Shown here: in pieces, positions 32,093 through 37,493 of the stretch
Numbering within the stretch: the first letter of the stretch is position 1
Layout: every line of letters starts with the position of its first letter
Assembly: GCA_032718475.1 (NCBI GenBank)
Contig: JAUCBJ010003474.1
Coordinates: 1 to 37,493 of the forward strand
DNA from: Nemertoderma westbladi
Taxonomy: Eukaryota > Xenacoelomorpha > Nemertodermatida > Nemertodermatidae
Direction of reading: 5' to 3'
Length of the DNA: 37,493 bases
Program-made: the position numbers and the translations under genes
Notes under the pieces: generated by a model
What the model saw: only the letters and a program-made list of their open reading frames with translations
Told to the model about the DNA's origin: nothing
Databases searched by the model: none

Positions 32093-32229
32093 CAGTAATT
32101 CCAACCAAACCTCCTAGAATCCCATTTACAATGTAAGTGATATCAAATTTCCGCTTAAAACGAATATACGATATGATGAACGCCGTTATTCCTCCTCCAA
32201 CCGAACCATTTATAGTTACTATTGCTGAT
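32093..32229 (-). CDS. AMT: Amt exon, two membrane helices
   Basis: The acceptor is TTTTAG before 32229 and the donor GTAAGT follows 32093. It encodes SAIVTINGSVGGGITAFIIS, then a basic/aromatic turn (YIRFKRKFD) and TYIVNGILGGLVGIT, matching the Amt NGxLAGLVxIT helix. Phase is 2 in and 1 out. It is followed by a 10.2-kb intron that holds LINE-B copy 2, two hammerhead motifs and a TTAA-type element split by a solo LTR. Confidence 0.92.
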
Positions 32230-33461
32230 CTAAAAGGGTAAAATGGTAATTATCTTAGGGAAAATTAGTAATTTATAATTAGGGAAAAAATTGTTTATTT
32301 CAAATTATTTTTATTTCTACAATCTCTGCATAATTTTTTTGGAGTTTGGAGCTTAAAGTAAAGTGATTGTTGAACTTAAGAAGCTCGAAACACCAGAGTC
32401 AACTCATAGACAGGGAGGCGCAATACTAATGCCCAATGGTGAACACTATACAAATATGGAACACTTTTCTTGTCGGAGCTAACTAACCTAGATTGTTAGT
32501 TGGTACTGACACATAAAAGTATAAAAGGTATTATTTTCAAGCCAAGCAGATTATGTGACGATTCCCGGATTATCACATATTGCATCATAATGCACTTAGG
32601 CAGGATGATAATCAATGTATGTATATTTATACTTATAATTTATGTATGTATGTTATGTATGGATTATGTATGTATAAACTGTTAATGAGTGGTGGCAACT
32701 TAAAAAAGGCAATTTATCATCTCAGATATTTGATATTATGTATGGTAGGAATAATCTCTTGTGAGATATATTCAAAATTATTTGAAAATGGATTGAAAAG
32801 ATGTCTGCATTTCCCGGCCTGACCATTTGATCAATGATCCCCCTACTACCTGCTTTGGCGACCCCCCAACAACAATAACTACCGGTTTACCCCTCATCGT
32901 AGAAGAGCTGGTTGCCCTATTCCAGTGTGGTCGTGCTGGCTCTGGTGGAATGTGACAATATACATGTTGAAAATATTGGCTTGAAGATCGGTGATCCATA
33001 CTCACTGCTCGAGAAGGAATCCTTGCCAGGTTCTTTTGGGTTTCAAAAAAGATTTGAAATTTTTTAACTTTTCTTCTTTTTAAAAAGATCATTTTTTATG
33101 TTCACAAACTCATTAGGAATGTCGGGTGGATGTAGGTTTTATTGGTGCACTTTACTGCACACTTACAATTTCATGCACACTATGTTGCAATTTGAGATTG
33201 CAATGGGATCGATATGCGTAGAAATTAGAACACTATAGCTCACTCCCTTATTTAGTATGTACCATGTTTGCTCCCAAAAAGTATTATGTCATCCTCCATC
33301 ATCTTTTAATGCTATTCTGTCTGTCTGCTAACTGAATTAAAATTTTATGAAGTCACTTTGTGGGTCATTAATTATTTAGATTTTTAATTATCATCCAAGA
33401 GTAAGTAAGTTTGTGATATATTTGATAATTAGGACCATTTGCAGCAGCATTGCTGTATTTT
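32230..33461. other. Amt intron; TATG microsatellite only
   Basis: Contains a TATG-rich microsatellite at about 32615-32675. A 104-codon minus-strand frame (33092-32778) has no motif I can place. Confidence 0.4.
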
Positions 33462-33472
33462 ATTATAAACAT

Positions 33473-33576
33473 ATTGGGATAGGAGTAGCGCCCACCCCTA
33501 CCCTCGGGTAGCAGCTATCGAAAGAGGAGCCTTCGGGTCGCCTCCGGCTTCGGCCGACTGTTTGCTTGCTTGCTTG
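33473..33576 (+). mobile_element. 104-bp GC-rich SINE-like insertion
   Basis: Flanked by an exact 11-bp duplication ATTATAAACAT (33462-33472 and 33577-33587). The insert is GC-rich in an AT-rich intron (CCACCCCTACCCTCGGGTAG, then GCCTTCGGGTCGCC) and ends in a (TTGC)n tail, the pattern of a retrotransposed 3' fragment or short SINE. No A/B boxes were found, so the parent is unknown. It lies 68 bp into the intron after an Amt exon. Confidence 0.8.
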
Positions 33577-33644
33577 ATTATAAACATTACGTAGGATACA
33601 TAAATAGCGAGATAAATAAGATTTTAATGAAGGGAACTACTCAC

Positions 33645-33864
33645 TTGGCAGCTAATTTCCATTTGTTGTTAGCAACTCCATAGGAGGAACCGCAGTTGAA
33701 CCCAAGCCAACCCCACCACAACATAAACATCCCCAACAGGACATTGGTTGGGCTCCCCATTGGGGGAGGTTTCTTGGTGTTCTCGAAACGTCCTATTCTT
33801 GGCCCAAGTAAAACGGCAGCTACCAGGCCTGTAGTAGCTCCTAGTACGTGTACAACACCAGCCC
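33645..33864 (-). CDS. AMT: Amt exon with first pore histidine
   Basis: The acceptor is AG at 33866-33865 and the donor GTGAGT at 33644-33639. One base from the previous exon completes the Gly of VAGAGVVH. The exon carries GAGVVHVLGATTGLVAAVLL, with the first of the twin pore histidines at codon 33850-33848. It then has a cytoplasmic loop (GPRIGRFENTKKPPPMGSP) and MLWWGWLGFNCGSSYG, which holds the Phe of the pore gate. It ends in phase 2. Both the DxAGxxVVH signature and GWxGFNxGS are diagnostic of the family. Confidence 0.94.
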
Positions 33865-34231
33865 CTTATGGAATTATATAATAAATATCATGTTGGGTGG
33901 TAATTAAAAGTTAATTACTTAAGTACTACTTATTTAAGTATTAATCCTATGCCAAAATAATGAAAATTTTTACATAAAAATAATACTGAATTCTGAATCT
34001 AATTTTTAATTCCTGGAATTATACAAAAATTTACGAATTCCGTACAAAAATATGAAAGATATTTAATTTAATATTTAATTAATCATTAATACATGAATTC
34101 TAAATACATCATTACTGCAATTATTATTGGGGCAAAAGTAAGAGTGATATATTGTGTTTGTATGTGAAGTTCCATAGGTGGTTTATATGGGATAAATAAT
34201 TGAATTAATTATAAAATAAAATGCTACTCAC
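33865..34231. other. Amt intron of 367 bp
   Basis: AT-rich; donor GTGAGT at the 34231 side and acceptor AAG at the 33865 side. No element is seen inside. Confidence 0.7.
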
Positions 34232-34406
34232 CAGCCACATCAAGACAACCAAGTTTAAACAACCACCCATTTTGGTGCCATATCCAATGTGATGCGATGC
34301 TATATATTATAGTGCTCATGAAACTGAATATAATATAACCTTCTAACTTTGCCCTCTCTGCCATCGAGCCGCTTACGATTGTTGTTGCGGTTGTTGCAAA
34401 TGAAGA
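34232..34406 (-). CDS. AMT: Amt exon (first visible), helices 4-5 region
   Basis: The exon follows an acceptor reading TTTTACAG and ends at donor GTGAGT (34231-34226). It encodes SSFATTATTIVSGSMAERAK and then a hydrophobic stretch ending HWIWHQNGWL and LDVAG. The first codon is complete, so the preceding exon must end in phase 0. The motif TIVSGSMAER matches the Amt helix that carries the ALAER/AMAER signature. The Trp-rich HWIW segment corresponds to the external gate region of bacterial AmtB, and the Asp of LDVAG to the conserved Asp near the ammonium recruitment site. Confidence 0.92.
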
Positions 34407-34708
34407 CTGTAAAATTAAAAAACTTTTATTAGCCAAGTATTTTTATTATGATTCATGTTCTACCTTTTGTTCATAAGTAATAATAATTTAGTTTCAAATA
34501 TGTTTCAGCTATTAAGTAAGATCTTCAGCTATCAATAATTTATAATTCACATAACACAAAAGAAAACACTCCGAATGATCGGTTTGTAGTATGGTTGCAT
34601 GGCAGAATCAAAGCTACCAAATAATTTGGGCAGCCATATGAACAATGAATATTGAGCAGGCAGTAAGTGAGATTTATTGGTTGGCTACCATAATAATCAT
34701 AATCCCTG

Positions 34709-34926
34709 ACAGGACTTAGGATGAACCTGCTCTATAGCAGATGGAGCAGAAAAAATCCTAAAATTCTTACCCACCTATAGCAAATCAATCGGAATGATGC
34801 AGGAGCCTCCGTGTTGCAGTGGTCACCATATACCTGAACGTTCACCAGTGGGGTTCAATCCCCACTGGTGGCGAATTAATTTTTTCTGCTCCATTTGCTA
34901 TAGAGTTGGATCATCCTAAGTCCTGT
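34709..34926. mobile_element. Foldback element with tRNA-like core
   Basis: Inverted arms of 48 bp (34709-34756 and 34879-34926) match at 44 positions; they open ACAGGACTTAGGATGA and end GGAGCAGAAAAAAT. The 122-bp centre contains a tRNA-like sequence (about 34802-34875): a TTGCAGTGGTCACC A-box-like word, a B box GGTTCAATCCCC inside a perfect 9-bp hairpin (CCAGTGGGG/CCCCACTGG) and a partly pairing acceptor GCCTCCG/TGGTGGC. No hammerhead core. No clear target duplication. Confidence 0.78.
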
Positions 34927-35177
34927 TTAAATTACTTAATAATTTATACAATCTATGGATGTTAAAACATATAAAACAATAATTATTACAGAGAACTCCA
35001 TTGCTTGGATGATATTGCTTATCAAACAAAAAAATAAAGTTTCCTTCAGTCTTTATGCCAGGCAAATTCACGGAAATTCTGTGATTTATTTCCAGTAATG
35101 TCCCCCCAGAAATATACTCCCCAAAGGATACTCCAGAACTCAACTAATTAGTACTTTTAAAGCATTCGAGTCCGAAA

Positions 35178-35243
35178 ATGCCCTGGCTCCCACGCAACTA
35201 TCGAACTCACCTTTCATGAGATGTGAATTCAATGCAACCACTA
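35178..35243 (-). repeat. Possible tRNA-derived SINE remnant
   Basis: On the minus strand a CCCAC...GTGGG closing pair surrounds an A-box-like GTGTAGTAATAGTGGTT and a weak B box (GAGTTCGATAG). Pairing of the inner arms is poor. Low confidence. Confidence 0.3.
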
Positions 35244-35463
35244 TTACTACACCAAGGTGGGACAATAAATATTGTGTAATTCAGTTATGTTGTACCTTCC
35301 AGGGATATTGTCTACTCGACAGAAAGAGCACATAAGAACTGTCATAGAGCAACACAAGCTCTACTGCTGCATAGCAAGGCCATTAAGGATGTATTCTATT
35401 CATCTGAATTCCAGATTTTGGTTATGGTTGATAGCCGACAAATTGTAGTATCCATGATACCCT

Positions 35464-35730
35464 AAGAGGCATATTCCCCAGAAACCCAAACGAAAACAGT
35501 ATATGCCATGGCAAGACTCTGGGGTTACTTGTAAGAGAGATATTATGATAGCCTACAAAGTAAAAATCGAACAACCAAAAACATTAACAAGGTTGAGTAA
35601 GTTAAGGAAGATCTTAAATTGGCCTACAACATCAGCCAGGTACGTACGATGTACGTCATATATACAGGATAAAATTGAAGAAATTACAACTGCTCACATA
35701 CAGCATCAAGTAAGACTTAGTAAGACTTTT
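35464..35730 (+). pseudogene. LINE-C second fragment (linker region)
   Basis: Aligns along its length with 17709-17960 of LINE-C: matching DNA words include CCCAGAAACCCAAACGAAAA, AACATTAACAAGGTTGAG and TTACAACTGCTCACATACAG. A short insertion (TACGTACGATGTACG) follows CATCAGCCAGG. It ends at a T run leading into a 19-G tract (35736-35754). It is truncated on both sides. Confidence 0.85.
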
Positions 35731-35754
35731 TTTTTGGGGGGGGGGGGGGGGGGG

Positions 35755-36250
35755 CGACTTGCTAAAAATGGTTGTTGTATAAAGGAAGATGGTGTACTGA
35801 TTAGGATTCTCTAGCCGGTTAATTATGTTATTAGCAATAAAGGGATGCAGAATGCTAAAGAACTGTTCACCGTTTAATAACATCAATGCGAAAATCTTTT
35901 AAGCGAATTAAATAGATCCATTAATTACTTTTGTCATATCAGCTGATGATGGAATTAAGTATCCATCAACATTCGAAAAATAGGATGCTAAACAGCAGAC
36001 GAGTAAAGTCAGCAACATATCACATCATATGCCATCTTCATCTTGACCTGGATCCCCAAAAATGTAACCAATATTTCTACATTGAGGTCAGGAATTTTTA
36101 AGAAGCTCTTAGCTTCTTTCCTGTCTCCATTTTCCACTGATTTTTGGACATGAAGAACGTGTTCTGGCATTTTGATCGCTGATTGGCTTGAGCTATAATA
36201 ACATGTATACTATACTACAATAATATACTATTATACAAACGCTGGTATGT
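35755..36250. other. No gene recognised
   Basis: A minus-strand 53-codon frame starting near 36173 (MPEHVLHVQKSVENGDRKEA) is open but unplaced; it does not resemble the missing Amt N-terminus. Confidence 0.35.
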
Positions 36251-36257
36251 CGTGCAA

Positions 36258-36702
36258 TGAGAATCTTTTCGACCTGGCACACAACCAATGCCTGTTTACA
36301 GTTTATTCGGTCTAAGTTGATATCCAATGGATATCCCACTTGTTTAATAGATAGCATTATTAATATAACAGTGATATGTACTATATCTGGCTCTTATTTT
36401 GAATCTAAGCCAGAACTAACTATGGGACTAAGTAGGAGATTAATATTTTGTTGTGTTTCCGTTCTTATGCAGTTTATCTAATGTGGTGAGAAAGCGCTTG
36501 AGGTTGTTGGATGAAATGTTTCCACAATTTGAGTTCAGATTTATTATTAAACCAACATTACGTTTGAGTAACTTCTTCAAGTTTAAAGACCAGCTTCCAC
36601 TCGAGTTGCGTTCCTTTTTAGTGTATAACTTTAAGTGCAGTAGCTGTGGTGCTATTTACAAAAGAAAGACTAAAAGACACTTTAAGGTAACATTAACTGG
36701 TA
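36258..36702 (+). pseudogene. Penelope-like element fragment (RT end to GIY-YIG start)
   Basis: Two frames read one protein-like sequence. The first has FIRSKLISNGYPTCLIDSII. The second has FPFLCSLSNVVRKRLRLLDE, IIKPTLRLSNFFKFKDQLP, LRSFLVYNFKCSSCGAIY and KRKTKRHFKV. The segment VYxFxCxxCxxxYxGKTxRHxKxR is characteristic of the linker and start of the GIY-YIG nuclease in Penelope-like retroelements; here YIG is changed to YKR. At least one frameshift separates the two parts. The element is cut at 36702 by an LTR insertion, so the nuclease catalytic remainder is lost. Confidence 0.8.
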
Positions 36703-36814
36703 TGTAAGCGGATTCAATTCCCTACATTACACACCCAAAATGGGACTGGTGGCATTTTACCAATATAGTTGGCGATGTGAGATTACCAATAACAATCTCA
36801 CCTCATAACCAACT

Positions 36815-36847
<33 letters not shown>

Positions 36848-37389
36848 CGTAAGCCACAGAGAGGGGTGAGAGGTCAAACCACCTCAGGGGGAGAAACCAG
36901 CTAGTGAGGCTAGCACCAGGGGGTAACACCAACAGGGAGTGGCGAAGTGACAATTAGTATATAAGCCAATAGCGGGCAGAGAAGCACGTTGGGGAGGACA
37001 AGAGCACATCCATTGGGTATTAGAGGCCGCCCAGTAGTGTAGGGCTAAAACCAATATGTGTCAATGATATAACTCTTGTAATCACTCATTATTAGTTAGT
37101 TGAGTTAGTTGATTCCGTTACGGTTGTGAGACCGGAATAGTTTTTGACCGTCGTTGTTATTAGATCATTACTATATCGTTGTTACTATTATTGTGCACTG
37201 CATATTATCACATTCAGACTGTGCTATTATTAACTGCTGTGATTATCAACACTGAGAATTTAACTCTTTATTTTCAACGGTCTTCAGCCTAACATATCCA
37301 GCAATCAGCCAGCAGCTTGCGAACACGACGATGCGTACAACCTACACCGGTTGGGAGCTGATACTGTCAACTCCATCAGTCCCGTCACA
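36703..37389 (+). mobile_element. LTR (687 bp), probable 5' LTR running off the window
   Basis: TGTAAGCGG...CCGTCACA matches the solo LTR at 24151-24809, including the TATA box (TATATAAG near 36959) and the poly-G site, here 33 G (36815-36847). The flanking five bases differ (TGGTA left, GTCAA right), so it is not a simple solo LTR; the element should continue to the right. It interrupts the Penelope-like fragment. Confidence 0.85.
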
Positions 37390-37493
37390 GTCAAAAACAA
37401 TCGAGTCAAAAACTATCAACATAACAAACTGTGACCACAACCTGAGGACAAGATGAGCGAGAGGCGAACAACAACGAGATATGCCCCAGATCT
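37390..37493 (+). mobile_element. Start of LTR retrotransposon interior
   Basis: Sequence right after the LTR. No TGG-type primer binding site is obvious. A possible first ATG at 37453 opens MSERRTTTRYAPD, in frame to the window end, and could begin gag; this is only suggestive. Confidence 0.4.

Larger units (their letters stand above)
12584..34406 (-). other. AMT: Ammonium transporter (Amt family) gene, 3' seven exons
   Basis: Split gene for an Amt/MEP-type ammonium channel of the plasma membrane, which conducts ammonium through a histidine-lined pore. The joined exons total 1422 nt (473 codons plus stop) with an unbroken frame and GT-AG junctions at all six introns. Visible family landmarks, in order: VSGSMAERAK, LDVAGAGVVH (first pore His), WWGWLGFNCGSS, NGILGGLVGIT, VPVHGFAGIW (second pore His) and GIRVSREEELLGADL (C-terminal regulatory motif). 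Compared with E. coli AmtB, the part seen starts near residue 120, so about three N-terminal helices are missing; I found no exon for them between 34407 and 37493. Introns are 367, 1415, 10152, 5052, 760 and 2655 bp and are full of mobile elements. The family call is firm; the paralogue is not assigned. Confidence 0.93.

Noticed and set aside
12584-34406. Bacterial origin of the Amt sequence (contamination)
   Set aside because: Seven exons with GT-AG introns and intronic eukaryotic retroelements exclude it.
34916-35143. Minus-strand frame as an upstream Amt exon
   Set aside because: Its sequence lacks the hydrophobic N-terminal Amt helices and the expected motifs, and overlaps a foldback arm at one end.

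Overview
The window looks like nuclear DNA of an animal, most likely an aquatic invertebrate; the species cannot be fixed from the sequence. It is AT-rich and almost all of its coding signal is mobile-element debris. The one clear host gene is split by GT-AG introns. There are no operons, ribosome binding sites or bacterial gene layout.

Host gene: seven exons on the minus strand (34406 down to 12584) encode the C-terminal ~473 residues of an Amt-family ammonium transporter. Both pore histidines are present, the C-terminal regulatory motif is present, and a ~130-residue polar tail follows. The 5' exons (about the first three membrane helices) were not found and should lie beyond 37493. Introns run from 367 bp to 10.2 kb, and most of the transposons sit inside them.

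Region by region. 1-3.5 kb: a Tc1/mariner-like non-autonomous element and a small MITE. 3.5-9.6 kb: a minus-strand Jockey/CR1-type LINE (LINE-A) that contains a MITE and is split by a plus-strand LINE (LINE-B copy 1) with a 12-bp target duplication. 9.8-11.4 kb: a broken cysteine-rich ORF followed by a cluster of X-box-like palindromes. 12.6-22 kb: the last four Amt exons, with a Mutator-like foldback element inside a TTAA-type element, a decayed LINE (LINE-C), another LINE fragment and a short LTR with a primer binding site. 22.7-24.9 kb: a second TTAA-type element, split by a solo LTR. 26.2-30.6 kb: two oppositely oriented hammerhead ribozyme motifs, a LINE-B copy lacking its 3' end, and an older LINE-B 3' fragment. 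31.6-35 kb: a third, degenerate hammerhead, the first three visible Amt exons, a 104-bp GC-rich SINE-like insert and a foldback element with a tRNA-like core. 35.4-37.5 kb: a LINE-C fragment and a Penelope-like fragment interrupted by a 5' LTR that runs off the window.

The most interesting signal is a group of short elements combining tRNA-like A/B boxes, a hammerhead ribozyme and a locus-specific imperfect palindrome. Two of the ribozyme cores look intact. The nested insertions also give a clear relative chronology.
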